Shown: positions 25,285 to 34,517 of the stretch, piece by piece
Numbering within the stretch: the first letter of the stretch is position 1
How the letters are laid out: every line of letters begins with the position of its first letter
Assembly (NCBI RefSeq): GCF_000192435.1
Contig: NZ_AEUD01000009.1
Coordinates: forward strand, 1 to 64,000
Length of the DNA: 64,000 nt
Reading direction: 5' to 3'
Source of the DNA: Gordonia neofelifaecis NRRL B-59395
Lineage (GTDB): Bacteria; Actinomycetota; Actinomycetes; Mycobacteriales; Mycobacteriaceae
Notes under the pieces: model-generated
What the model saw: only the letters and a program-made list of their open reading frames with translations
The model's database searches: none
Told to the model about the DNA's origin: nothing
Made by a program: the position numbers and the translations under genes

Positions 25285-26346
25285 CTACTCCACCCGGTTC
25301 CCGTCCTCGTCCCAGTGCTCGGCGACCATCTTGCTCGGCTGGACTCGCGGCGGCTCGCCCGGCATCTTGGGGTAACTCGGTGGATAGACCATGTCGCCGA
25401 GTCCGGCGGCCTCGTCGCGTTCGACCATCTCCAGCAGCTTCTCCAGCCCCGACCGCTGATCGTCGATGTCGGCCCACGGATCGCCGCGCCTGTCGACCAA
25501 CGACGGGACCGTGGCGATCGTCAAGTCTTCCGGGTCGACATCGACCAGCTCATCCCAGGTCACCGGCGTCGAGACCCGTGCGCGGGGCGACTTGCGCGCC
25601 GAGTACGGCGACGCCATCGACCGGTCACGCGCGTTCTGGTTGTAGTCGATGAAGATCCGGTCGCCGCGCTCCTCCTTCCACCACGACGTGGTGACCGCGG
25701 CGGGATCGCGGCGCTCCAGCTCGCGGCCCAGCGCGATCACCGCACGCCGCGTCGCGATGAAGTCCCACTCCGGCCGGATCGGCACGAACACATGAATGCC
25801 GCGACTGCCCGACGTCTTCGCGAATCCGGTCATCCCGACTTCGTCGAGGAAGGGCCTCACGAGGTCCAGCGCGACCCTGCGCACATCGTCGAAACTCTTA
25901 CCGTCCGGCGGATCGAGATCGATCCTCAGCTGATCCGGATGGTCGTTGTCCTCGCTGTGCGTCGGCCACGTATGGAATGTGAAGGTACCCAGGTTCGCCG
26001 CCCACACGACGTCCGCCGGGAGACGAGGACAGAACGCCTGGCCGGATCGCTTGGACGGGAAGACGATTCGCGTCGACTCGACATGATCCGGGTGGTACTT
26101 GGGCAGATGCTTCTGATAGATCTGCTCGCCGTCGACGCCGTCGGGGAAACGCTGTAGGAAGGTCGGCCGGCCTGCGATCGCGGTGAGCAGGGGCCCGGCG
26201 AGCGCGATCGTCCGGTAGTAGTCGACGAGGTCGCCCTTACGACCGCCGTTCTCGCCCAGCTCGGGGAAGTAGATCTTGTCGGGGTTGGTCAGCTTCACCT
26301 CGACGCCGTCGACGTCGAGCATCACCGGTTTGGGCTTAGGAGGCAT
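25285..26346 (-). CDS. LigD-type polymerase domain protein (NHEJ PolDom)
   Basis: The 353-residue protein is a stand-alone archaeo-eukaryotic primase-like domain as in LigD polymerases. Catalytic aspartates are Asp143 and Asp145 in RIDLDPP and Asp234 in IFIDYN, with the GSRGIHVFVPI substrate strand. It adds ribonucleotides or fills gaps at DNA ends. The 11-bp overlap with an ATP-dependent ligase gene matches the Rv3730c/Rv3731 (LigC) arrangement. No Ku gene is in the window. Confidence 0.87.
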   Translation of the reverse strand: MPPKPKPVMLDVDGVEVKLTNPDKIYFPELGENGGRKGDLVDYYRTIALAGPLLTAIAGRPTFLQRFPDGVDGEQIYQKHLPKYHPDHVESTRIVFPSKRSGQAFCPRLPADVVWAANLGTFTFHTWPTHSEDNDHPDQLRIDLDPPDGKSFDDVRRVALDLVRPFLDEVGMTGFAKTSGSRGIHVFVPIRPEWDFIATRRAVIALGRELERRDPAAVTTSWWKEERGDRIFIDYNQNARDRSMASPYSARKSPRARVSTPVTWDELVDVDPEDLTIATVPSLVDRRGDPWADIDDQRSGLEKLLEMVERDEAAGLGDMVYPPSYPKMPGEPPRVQPSKMVAEHWDEDGNRVE

Positions 26347-27421
26347 CGCTGCTCTTTCCGTCGCTGCTGCCTGATTCGAGGACGTCGAAGATGTCGTAGG
26401 TGAGCGGCACTTCGAGCTGGTCGTAGCCGCAGCTCGACGGTTCGCGGTCCGGACGCCAGCGCAGGAACTTCACCGTGTGCCGGAACCGCCGACTCTCCAT
26501 CTGGTCGTAGGCGAACTCGGCGACGAGTTCGGGCCGGATCGGAATCCACTCCGCACTGCCCGCCGACCGCCAACGGCTCAGCTCGCCCTGTGCGACGTTG
26601 TCGGGATCCAGCCGCATCGGCTCGAACATCGTCTGCAGCTCGATCCGCTTCTTGTCGGAGAACGCGCTGGACCCGCCGACCATCCGCAGCTCGCCGTCGG
26701 CGTAGAGACCGAGCAGCATCGATCCGAGGCCGGTGCCCGACTTGTGGACGCGGTACCCGATGACGACGCAGTCGGCGGTGCGCTTGTGCTTGATCTTGAC
26801 CATCTCGCGCTTACCCGGCACGTACACGCCGTCGAGGCGCTTGCCGACGACGCCGTCGAGTCCCGCGCCCTCGAACTCGGTGAACCACGCCTCGGCCTGT
26901 CCCGGGTCCCGGGTCACCCGGCTGACCTGGATGCGGTCGTCGCCCGTGTCGGCCGCCGCGTCGACCAGCGCCCGCCGGCGCACGTCGAAGGTCGCATCGG
27001 TGAGGTCGACCGATCCGCTGGCGAGCGCGTCGAATCCGATGAACACCGCGGGCGTCTCGGCGGCGAGCTTCGCCACTCGCGAGGCCGCCGGATGGATGCG
27101 CTGCGACAGCGAGTCCCAGTCGAGCCTGCTGACACCGCCGACCGGCCGAGCTACGGCGACTTCGCCGTCGAGCACCACACGGTCGGGCAGCGATGTGCGC
27201 GCGGCGTCGACCAGCTCGGGAAAGTACCGCGCGAGGTCCTTACCGCCACGCGAGGCCATCACCACCTCGTCGCCGTCGCGGAAGATCAAGGCGCGGAAGC
27301 CGTCCCACTTCGGCTCGTAGGACCACACCGGGCCGTCCTCGGGCTGGTCGGGCACGGCGGCGACCGCCTTGGCGAGCATCGGTTGCACTGGCGGGGTGAC
27401 CGGAAGATCCACGGGGTTCAT
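26336..27421 (-). CDS. ligC: ATP-dependent DNA ligase, LigC type
   Basis: The 361-residue protein has the nucleotidyl-transferase motif I EPKWDGFRA with adenylated Lys38. Motif III is FIGFDALA, motif IV is LDGVVGKRLDGVY, and motif V is MVKIKHKRTADCVVIG. An OB-fold domain completes the minimal ligase core. ATG 27421 is preferred over an upstream alternative nine codons earlier. It is cotranscribed with the polymerase-domain gene and likely acts in end joining or base excision repair. Confidence 0.88.
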   Translation of the reverse strand: MNPVDLPVTPPVQPMLAKAVAAVPDQPEDGPVWSYEPKWDGFRALIFRDGDEVVMASRGGKDLARYFPELVDAARTSLPDRVVLDGEVAVARPVGGVSRLDWDSLSQRIHPAASRVAKLAAETPAVFIGFDALASGSVDLTDATFDVRRRALVDAAADTGDDRIQVSRVTRDPGQAEAWFTEFEGAGLDGVVGKRLDGVYVPGKREMVKIKHKRTADCVVIGYRVHKSGTGLGSMLLGLYADGELRMVGGSSAFSDKKRIELQTMFEPMRLDPDNVAQGELSRWRSAGSAEWIPIRPELVAEFAYDQMESRRFRHTVKFLRWRPDREPSSCGYDQLEVPLTYDIFDVLESGSSDGKSSDAS

Positions 27422-27472
27422 CGTTCCCGAGTGGACGGCCGCCCGCAACGATCTCCGCTCGATCGGCTGCCG

Positions 27473-28435
27473 CTACGCGCTGTCCGCCTGCGACTCCGTC
27501 TCACGATCGGCGTCCAGCGCCCGACGCACGAACGCAGCACTGGCACGGACGGCCTCCTTCGTGTGCGGTGATCCCGGCACGGCGGCGGGGAAGGCGTGGA
27601 TCTGACCGCGGAACAGGTGGATCTCGTTCGGGACTCCGGCTCGGTCCAGCGAGGACCGCAGGTCCATGGCGTCCTTCTCCAGCGCTTCCCCGCTCGCACA
27701 GACCACCACCGCGGGAGGGAACACCACGGCGACGGCGTCGCCGGTCGCGTCGAGCGGGCCGTCGAGAGGCACCGGGCCGCGCTCATAGAACGGACGGAGC
27801 TTCTCGATCTTCCGGATCGGCAGCATGGCGTCGCGTCGACTGCTGCGATCCGCGCTCGGAGCCAGATTGAGCAGCGGCGAGAAACCGATGTACGCGTCGG
27901 GCCGGTCGAGCCCGTCCCGTGCCGCGTACTCGACCACCTTGGCCGCGATGTAGCCGCCCGCCGAGTCGCCCGCGACCACGATGGCGTCGAACTCACCCGA
28001 GTCCCGCATCGCGCGGTACACGCTGTAACCGTCATGGACCGACGTGCCGACGCCCGCCTCCGGACACTGCCGGTACTGGACGTTGACCACCGTCGCGCCG
28101 AGCTCACGTGCGACCGCCGCGGCGACGGCCCGATGCGAGTCCAGCCCGCACGCGAAGAAGGCGCCGCCATGCAGGTACAGCACGGCGGTTCGCGGATCGT
28201 CGAGACGTTCGGGGGTGATCCGCTCGACGGGGGCACCCGCGATCACGGCCTTCTCGACTCGCGCACCCCGAACCGGTCGCGCGTCTCTGGCTGCCCATTC
28301 GTCGACGATCTTGATCCGCCCCAACGACGCGTCGCTGACCGGGATCACTCGCATCAGGGTCTTGAGGACGATCCTGCAGATCCAGAACAGCACGAACGAC
28401 CGGACGTCCCGCGCATCGTGTTCAACCACCGACAT
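27473..28435 (-). CDS. Alpha/beta hydrolase, HSL-type esterase
   Basis: The protein (320 residues from ATG 28435; GTG 28450 is an alternative) has the oxyanion motif HGGAFF and nucleophile elbow GDSAGG (Ser about 158). A later SGEALEKDAMDLRSSLD precedes the triad His in GQIHAFP. It is a carboxylesterase or acetyl hydrolase, unrelated in position to the first esterase of the window. It overlaps or abuts the Lrp gene on the same strand, so it is probably in the same transcript. Confidence 0.83.
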   Translation of the reverse strand: MSVVEHDARDVRSFVLFWICRIVLKTLMRVIPVSDASLGRIKIVDEWAARDARPVRGARVEKAVIAGAPVERITPERLDDPRTAVLYLHGGAFFACGLDSHRAVAAAVARELGATVVNVQYRQCPEAGVGTSVHDGYSVYRAMRDSGEFDAIVVAGDSAGGYIAAKVVEYAARDGLDRPDAYIGFSPLLNLAPSADRSSRRDAMLPIRKIEKLRPFYERGPVPLDGPLDATGDAVAVVFPPAVVVCASGEALEKDAMDLRSSLDRAGVPNEIHLFRGQIHAFPAAVPGSPHTKEAVRASAAFVRRALDADRETESQADSA

Positions 28436-28439
28436 GCCC

Positions 28440-28955
28440 TCATCCTGCACCGCCGCCGCGCTGCGCGGTCGACCGCCCCCACCCGGTCCCCTTCGCCATC
28501 TCCGCGAGCGCGGGAGCCGTCCGGTGCGGCAGCGGCGCGGTCAACGTCAGCCAGGTGGTCGAGTGGATGACGCCCGCGAAACTCACGATCCCCTCGATCA
28601 GCTCCAGCAGTTCCGGTTGCGTCGCGGTCGCGACCCGCACCAGCAGGTCCTCACGCCCGGTGACGGTGTGCACCTCGATCACCTGCGGAATCCGGGTCAC
28701 CGCCTCGGCGATCGTCGTCAGACTCCCCTGCTCGGTCTCCAGCGCAAGGAACGCCTGGACCACCAGCCCCGCCTTCGCGAGGTCGACCTGCGGGCGGTAG
28801 CCCGCGATGAGTCCACCCTCCTCGAGCCGCCGGATCCGCGACTGCACCGTGTTCCGCGAGATGCCCAGCGTCGTCGACAGACTCGCCACGCCTTGCCGCG
28901 CATCCCGTTCGAGCAGCTTCAACAGTTCGACGTCGAGCTCGTCAATGCTGAGCAT
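28440..28955 (-). CDS. Lrp/AsnC family transcriptional regulator
   Basis: The 171-residue protein begins IDELDVELLKLLERDARQGVASL with the HTH TTLGISRNTVQSRIRRLEEGGLI, followed by the RAM ligand domain (VIEVHTVTGREDLLVRV). ATG 28955 is preferred because a GAGG site lies 7-10 bases upstream; GTG 28964 overlaps that site. It is divergent from the indolepyruvate oxidoreductase gene and near a valine-type dehydrogenase, so it is likely a BkdR-like sensor of branched-chain or aromatic amino acids. Confidence 0.87.
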   Translation of the reverse strand: MLSIDELDVELLKLLERDARQGVASLSTTLGISRNTVQSRIRRLEEGGLIAGYRPQVDLAKAGLVVQAFLALETEQGSLTTIAEAVTRIPQVIEVHTVTGREDLLVRVATATQPELLELIEGIVSFAGVIHSTTWLTLTAPLPHRTAPALAEMAKGTGWGRSTAQRGGGAG

Positions 28956-28989
28956 TCTCGTCACCTCTCATCGACATTCCAAGCAGTTA

Positions 28990-29006
28990 CTGATCAGAAT
29001 GATCAG
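28990..29006. promoter_or_regulatory. Palindromic operator candidate for Lrp regulator
   Basis: CTGATCAGAATGATCAG has perfect 7-bp arms (CTGATCA/TGATCAG) around a GAA centre. It lies in the divergent region between the Lrp gene and the indolepyruvate oxidoreductase gene, where an Lrp-type dimer would bind. Confidence 0.6.
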
Positions 29007-29109
29007 CTGTCGGGTTATCAATTGACCACCTTGTACCCCACGACCACCATCTAAGCATCACAGCCGGTGATCCGCCTCACAGAGACGGACCGACAGATTG
29101 GTGGGACTC

Positions 29110-32100
29110 ATGACCTCCGTCGTAGAACCGACGTCAGCCGCGTTCGATCTGGCCGACAAGTACCGGCCTGAATCCGGCCCGGTCCTGCTGACCGGAGTCC
29201 AGGCCGTCGCCCGCATGCTCGTGGAGAACCACGAGCGGGAACGCCGCGCCGGCCGCAACGTCGCCGCCTTCGTCTCCGGGTACCAGGGCAGCCCGCTCGC
29301 CGCCGTCGACAAGGTCTTCGGCGAAGTGCCGGATCTCGACGCCCACGGCATCAGCTTCGTGCCGGGACTCAACGAAGAGCTCGGCGCGACCGCCGTCTGG
29401 GGCAGCCAGCAGGAACTCCCCAAGGGAACACGCACCCACGACGGCGTCGTCGGCGTCTGGTTCGGCAAGGGCCCCGGACTCGACCGCGCCAGTGACGCCT
29501 TCCGGCACGCCGCGATGTACGGCGCGCACCCGAAGGGCGGTGCCCTCGCGCTGGTCGGCGACGATCCGGCGGCGAAGTCGTCGACCGTGCCCGCCGCGAG
29601 CGAGCGATCGCTGGCCGCCCTGTCGATGCCAGTCCTGTTCCCCCGCAACGCCGAAGAGGTGATCGCGTTCGGAATGTTCGGTATCGAGCTCTCCCGGGCG
29701 TCCGGCTGCTGGCCGGCGATGAAGCTGGTCGCCGACGTCTGCGACGGGCTGTGGACGCTGAACCGCGACTTCACCGACCTCGACATCGAGGTCCCCGACC
29801 TCGAGTGGGAGGGACGGCCGTGGACCTACCGCCAGCGCGTCATGGCCGCCCCGCCCGACAGTGTCCTCGCCGAGGCCGACCTCTACGGACCGCGCTGGGC
29901 GATGGTCGAGAAGATGACCGCCGCGAACGACATCGACCGCATCGAGGTCGACCCGGCGCAGGCCTGGCTCGGCATCGTCGCCGTCGGCACCGCCTACGAC
30001 TCGCTCCGCCAAGCGCTCGCCGAGCTCGGGCTCACCGACGACGACCTCCGCCGTGCGGGCATCCGCATCCTCCGCGTCGGCATGCCCTACCCGCTCGGGT
30101 CGGAGAAGGTCCGCGCGCTGGCCGACGGCGTCGAGACCGTCCTGGTGGTCGAGGACAAGACGTCCTTCGTCGAGTCCCAGGTGCTCGACGTCCTGTACGG
30201 CACCGCCGACGCCCCTCGCGTCCTCGGCAAACGCGACGCCGACCGCCGGCCGCTGATCCCCGCCGACGGCGAACTCACCGCCGCCCGCCTCCTCGGGCCC
30301 CTGCGCCGCGTGCTCGACGGCCGCGTCACGATCACCGTGCCGAAGCCCGCGCCGCCGAAGCTGACCCTCCTGGACACCAAGCGCACCGCGTACTTCTGCT
30401 CCGGCTGCCCGCACAACCGCTCGACCGCGGTGCCCGACGGCTCGCTCGCCGGCGGCGGCATCGGCTGCCACACCCTGGTCACGATGAGCTCGCGCACCGA
30501 CTCCCAGGTCACCGGACTCACGCAGATGGGCGGCGAAGGAGCTCAGTGGATCGGGCAGGCGCCGTACACCGACGTGCCGCACATCTTCCAGAACGTCGGC
30601 GACGGCACCTACTTCCACTCCGGCCAGCTCGCCGTGCAGGCGTGTGTCGCCGCCGGCGTCAACATCACCTACAAGGTCCTGTTCAACGCCGCCGTCGCCA
30701 TGACCGGCGCACAGGACGCCGAGGGCGGGCTCACTGTTCCCCGACTGACACACAAGCTGACCGCCGAGGGCGTCGCCAAGATCATCGTCTGCGCCGAGGA
30801 CCCGTCGCGACACCCGAAGGGCTCGCTCGCCGCGGGCACCCTGCTGTGGGATCGTGATCGGCTCGACGAGGCGCAGCGACTGCTCCGCGACGTCGAAGGC
30901 GTGACGGTCCTCATCTACGACCAGCAGTGCGCCGCCGAGGCCCGCCGCAAGCGCAAGCGCGGCACCCTGCCCACCCGGCGCACCCGCGTCGTCATCAACG
31001 AGGCCGTCTGCGAGGGCTGCGGCGACTGCGGTGTGAAGTCGAACTGCCTGTCCGTTCAGTCGGTGGAGACCGAGTTCGGCCGCAAGACCCGCATCGACCA
31101 GACCAGCTGCAACACCGACTACAGCTGCCTCGACGGCGACTGCCCGTCGTTCGTCACCGTCGAACTGCCCGAGGACGGCGCCGGTGGAAATCGGCCCGCT
31201 CGCTCCGCTCCCGGCGCCGGTGGAAATCGGCCCGCTCGCTCCGCTCCCGGCGCCGAGCTGCCGCCCAGGCAGACCCCGACGCCGCCGACCGTCGACGATC
31301 CGGAGATCCCCGCGCCGACCGGCGCCCACAACGTCTTCCTGGCGGGCATCGGTGGCACCGGCATCGTCACCGTCAATCAGGTGCTCGGAACCGCAGCGCT
31401 GCGCGCCGGCCTGCATGTGGAGGGGCTGGATCAGACGGGACTGAGCCAGAAGGCCGGCCCGGTCACCTCGCATCTGCGGATGAGTGTCGAGGCTCAGTCC
31501 GCTTCCAACCGCATCAGCCCGGCCTCCGCCGACTGCGTGCTGGCGTTCGATCTGCTGACCGCCGCCGAACCGCGACCGGCGAGATGGTCTACGACCGCAA
31601 CGTCGCCTACCCCGAGGACCGCGCTCTCCTCAGCCGAGTCGCGGACCGAGCTCGCCAGGTGGTCTCGCTCGATGCCGCCGACGCCGCGGAGGCGATCTTC
31701 GGCCACACCGCCGCCGCCAACTTCCTGCTGGTCGGCGCCGCTTATCAAGCCGGTGCGCTGCCGATCCCGGCAGCCTCGATCGAAGAGGCCATCGCGGTCA
31801 ACGGCGTCGCGGTGAAGGCCAACCAGGCCGCCTTCCGCTGGGGCCGGGTGGCCGTCGCCGATCCGGCCGCCTTCGCGGACGCCACGGCTGCGGCGACCGT
31901 CGCCTCCCGCAGCGACACCGTGGTCCCGACCCATCTGTTCACCGGATCGCCGCTGACCGGCACCGTCCGCGAATCAGTGGAACGTCGGGCCGCCCAGTTG
32001 CTCGCGCATTCGGGCGAGCGCGCGGCGGCGAGCTACGTCCGCGAGGTCGAGACGGTGTGGCGGCGTGAGCGCGCGGTCACCGACAGCACGGAGCTGTCGG

Positions 32101-32585
32101 AGGCGGTCGCCGACAACCTGCACCGACTCACCGCGTACAAGGACGAGTACGAGGTCGCCCGCATGCTCACCGACAAGGCGTTCATCCAGTCGGTGGCCGC
32201 GGAGGTCCCCGGCGCCGGGAATCTGACCTACAAGCTGCATCCGCCGGTGCTGCGCGCCATGGGCCGCGACAGGAAGATCGGCTTCGGCCCGCGCTCGCAC
32301 ATCGCGCTCCGAGTGCTCGCAAAGGGAAAGTTCCTGCGTGGCACCAGGTTTGATCCGTTCGGTCGGGCGGAGGTCCGCAAGGTGGAGCGCCGTCTGCTCG
32401 CCCACTACCGCGACCTGGTCGCTGAGCGTCTGTCGGACCTCACCGCCGAAGGCTACGCCGCGACAGTCGACGTCGCCCGCGCTCCCGAGCTCGTCGTCGG
32501 CTACGAGGACGTGAAGCTCCGCAACGTCGACCGGTACCGAGCCCGCCTCAGCGAGCTCGGCGTCGACACCACCCCCATTCGCTGA
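29110..32585 (+). pseudogene. Indolepyruvate ferredoxin oxidoreductase, frameshifted
   Basis: The intact family protein is a single fused polypeptide that oxidises arylpyruvates to aryl-acetyl-CoA. Here the TPP domains, a ferredoxin region (CEGCGDCGVKSNCLS) and the start of the gamma domain (GIGGTGIVTVNQ, GLSQKAGPVTSHLRMS) are in one frame to about 31565. The rest (TATGEMVYDRNVAYPEDRALL to the stop) is in another frame. About 20 residues of the usual domain are missing at the join, so this is a deletion rather than a base miscall alone. The first frame stops at 31815. A 36-bp tandem duplication sits in the linker. Loss of function is likely unless it is an assembly error. Confidence 0.8.
31177..31248 (+). 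repeat. Tandem 36-bp duplication inside oxidoreductase linker
   Basis: Two perfect 36-bp units (31177-31212 and 31213-31248), each GGCGCCGGTGGAAATCGG then CCCGCTCGCTCCGCTCCC, are followed by a partial GGCGCC. They encode two copies of GAGGNRPARSAP. The CGCTCGCTCCGCTC core resembles the palindromic element at 88-114. Confidence 0.9.
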
Positions 32586-32624
32586 ACACCGTTTCATCTC
32601 AGACAACTCTCGGAGGAATCAGAC

Positions 32625-33704
32625 ATGACCATCGCGCACTCGCAGTCGTCGGACGCCAGCGTCTTCTCACACCCCGACATGACCATCGACCCGCCGCACG
32701 AGCAGGTCGTCTTCTGCCGCGACGCCGCCACCGGGCTGCGGGCGATCATCGCGATCCACAACACCGCCCTCGGCCCCGCACTCGGCGGCACCCGCTTCTA
32801 CCCCTACGCCGCCGAAGCCGACGCCGTCGGCGACGTCCTGCGGCTCTCGCGCGGGATGACCTTCAAGTCCGCCGCCGCCGGACTCGATCTGGGCGGCGGC
32901 AAGGCCGTCATCATCGGCGATCCCGACGTCGACAAGACGCCCGAGTTGCTGCGCGCCTACGGCCGGTTCGTGGACACCCTCGGCGGCCGCTACATCACCG
33001 CGGGCGACGTCGGCACCACCTCCGACGACATGGACCTCATCGGCCAGGGCACCCGCTACGTCGCGTCGAAGACCGTCGCCAACGGCGGTTGCGGCGACAC
33101 CGCGCCGATGACCGCGCTCGGCGTGTTCAGCTCACTGCTCGCCGCGGCCGAACGAGTCTGGGGCTCAGCCGATCTCAGCGGGCGGGTGGTCGGCGTCGAA
33201 GGAGTCGGCAAGGTCGGCACCCACCTGGCCGGGCTGCTCGTCGACGCCGGCGCCGTCGTCCTCGCCGCCGACCCCCACGCCCTCGCCCGCGAGGCCTTCG
33301 CCGCCCGCTTCCCACAGGCGAAGATCGTCGACGACGTCCGCTCCGCCGACCTCGACGTGTACGCGCCGTGCGCGATGGGCGGGACCGTCACCGCCGATCT
33401 CGCAGGCGAGACCGCCGCCGCGATCGTCTGCGGCGCCGCCAACAACCAGCTCACCACGCCGCAGGTCGAACAGGTGCTCGGCTCACGCGGCGTCGTCTGG
33501 GTCCCCGACTACATCGCGAACGCGGGTGGCGTCATCCAGGCGTTCAGCGAGCAGCAGACGTGGACCTTCGACCAGATGCAGCAGAAGGTCGAGGACCTTC
33601 GGGGCCGCGCCGGCCACGTGCTCGACACCGCCGCTTCCAAGGGCATCACCAGCGGTGACGCCGCCCGCCTGATCGTCGCCGAGCGACTGTCCGCGGCGCG
33701 GTAG
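32625..33704 (+). CDS. vdh: Glu/Leu/Phe/Val dehydrogenase, valine-dehydrogenase-like
   Basis: The 359-residue protein has the glycine-rich catalytic loop LDLGGGKAVIIGDP (Lys93) with Lys81 in MTFKSA. A GVEGVGKVGTHLA NAD-binding loop and CGAANNQL also fit. The string EQVVFCRDAATGLRAIIAIH and GTRFYPYA match Streptomyces-type valine dehydrogenases better than phenylalanine dehydrogenases. It deaminates branched-chain amino acids to keto acids. A GGAGG site lies 8 bases before ATG 32625. It sits 40 bp after the broken oxidoreductase gene, forming an amino-acid catabolic cluster under the nearby Lrp regulator. Confidence 0.87.
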   Translation: MTIAHSQSSDASVFSHPDMTIDPPHEQVVFCRDAATGLRAIIAIHNTALGPALGGTRFYPYAAEADAVGDVLRLSRGMTFKSAAAGLDLGGGKAVIIGDPDVDKTPELLRAYGRFVDTLGGRYITAGDVGTTSDDMDLIGQGTRYVASKTVANGGCGDTAPMTALGVFSSLLAAAERVWGSADLSGRVVGVEGVGKVGTHLAGLLVDAGAVVLAADPHALAREAFAARFPQAKIVDDVRSADLDVYAPCAMGGTVTADLAGETAAAIVCGAANNQLTTPQVEQVLGSRGVVWVPDYIANAGGVIQAFSEQQTWTFDQMQQKVEDLRGRAGHVLDTAASKGITSGDAARLIVAERLSAAR

Positions 33705-33743
33705 AAATCCGCGGACCGGTCAGGACCGGACGAACCCTCAACG

Positions 33744-33790
33744 AATTCTGTCGAGCTATGCGCCCTGGAGACACATAGCTCGACAGATTT
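33744..33790. terminator. Long perfect hairpin terminator
   Basis: CTGTCGAGCTATG (33748-33760) pairs perfectly with CATAGCTCGACAG (33774-33786), with AT-rich extensions on both sides. It can terminate both the dehydrogenase gene and transcription from the other side. Confidence 0.8.
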
Positions 33791-33859
33791 CGTCTGTTCT
33801 GCGAGCGCTCACCGGGCGACCGATGCGTTCGGCGTTGACTCGCTCCCGCCATCGCCATA

Positions 33860-33875
33860 TAGTCCATATGGACTA
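33860..33875. promoter_or_regulatory. PadR operator palindrome over promoter
   Basis: TAGTCCATATGGACTA is a perfect 16-bp palindrome 18 bp before the PadR start. It overlaps a TATAGT -10-like hexamer at 33858-33863, so autorepression is likely. Confidence 0.65.
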
Positions 33876-33893
33876 GTTGAATTGGAGTAATCG

Positions 33894-34517
33894 ATGTCGA
33901 CCAAGCAACCGCGGCTCACGCCGCTCGGCGTGATGGTTCTCGCGCTGTTGCGCGAGGGCGACATGCATCCGTACGAGATGGTCCGACTGCTGAAGACACG
34001 GCGCGACGACCGGATGGTCTCGGTGACCAACGGCACGCTGTATCACACCGTCGACCGCCTCAACCAGCACGAACTCGTCGCCGAGGTGGGAGTCGACCGG
34101 GACGGGAATCGACCCGAGCGCACCACCTACACGCTCACCGACGCCGGCCGCGACGCCGTCGTCGACTGGGTTCGGGCAGAGCTCCCGCAGAACGACCGCC
34201 CGGCGCAGTTCCGCGTCGCCCTCGCCGAGGCGCACAACCTCGAACGCGAGGAGACCATCGAACTCCTGAGCCGACGGCGCGACGCCCTCGCCGCCGACCT
34301 GGAAGGACACCGGAACGGTCTCCGGGATGCCGCGGGCCGCGGCGTCCAGGACCAGTTCATGGTCGAGGTCGATCGGCAGGCGGATCTGATCGAGGTCGAC
34401 CTCCGCTGGACCGAACGCCTCCTCCAGCGACTCGCCGACCCCGCCTATCTCTGGGGCATGGAGGCCGCGCTCGCGGCGAAGCATCCCCGCCGCTCTGAAA
34501 CGAAGGACTCGAAATGA
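33894..34517 (+). CDS. PadR family transcriptional regulator
   Basis: The 207-residue protein has the PadR winged helix (LGVMVLALLREGDMHPYEMVRLL, NGTLYHTVDRLNQHELV) and the wing RPERTTYTLTDAGRDAV. A long C-terminal dimerisation helix region follows. It overlaps the downstream MFS gene by ATGA and lies behind a palindrome, a classic PadR-efflux arrangement in which the repressor is released by the drug. Confidence 0.88.
   Translation: MSTKQPRLTPLGVMVLALLREGDMHPYEMVRLLKTRRDDRMVSVTNGTLYHTVDRLNQHELVAEVGVDRDGNRPERTTYTLTDAGRDAVVDWVRAELPQNDRPAQFRVALAEAHNLEREETIELLSRRRDALAADLEGHRNGLRDAAGRGVQDQFMVEVDRQADLIEVDLRWTERLLQRLADPAYLWGMEAALAAKHPRRSETKDSK

Noticed and set aside
31177..31248. Possible CRISPR array
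   Set aside because: There are only two adjacent units without spacers, inside a coding frame.
29134..31473. 779-residue minus-strand open frame
   Set aside because: It mirrors the indolepyruvate oxidoreductase gene, and its product lacks domains or hydrophobic pattern.
31550..31590. Programmed ribosomal frameshift in the oxidoreductase
   Set aside because: About 20 conserved residues are missing at the join and no slippery heptamer or stem-loop is evident, so a deletion is simpler.
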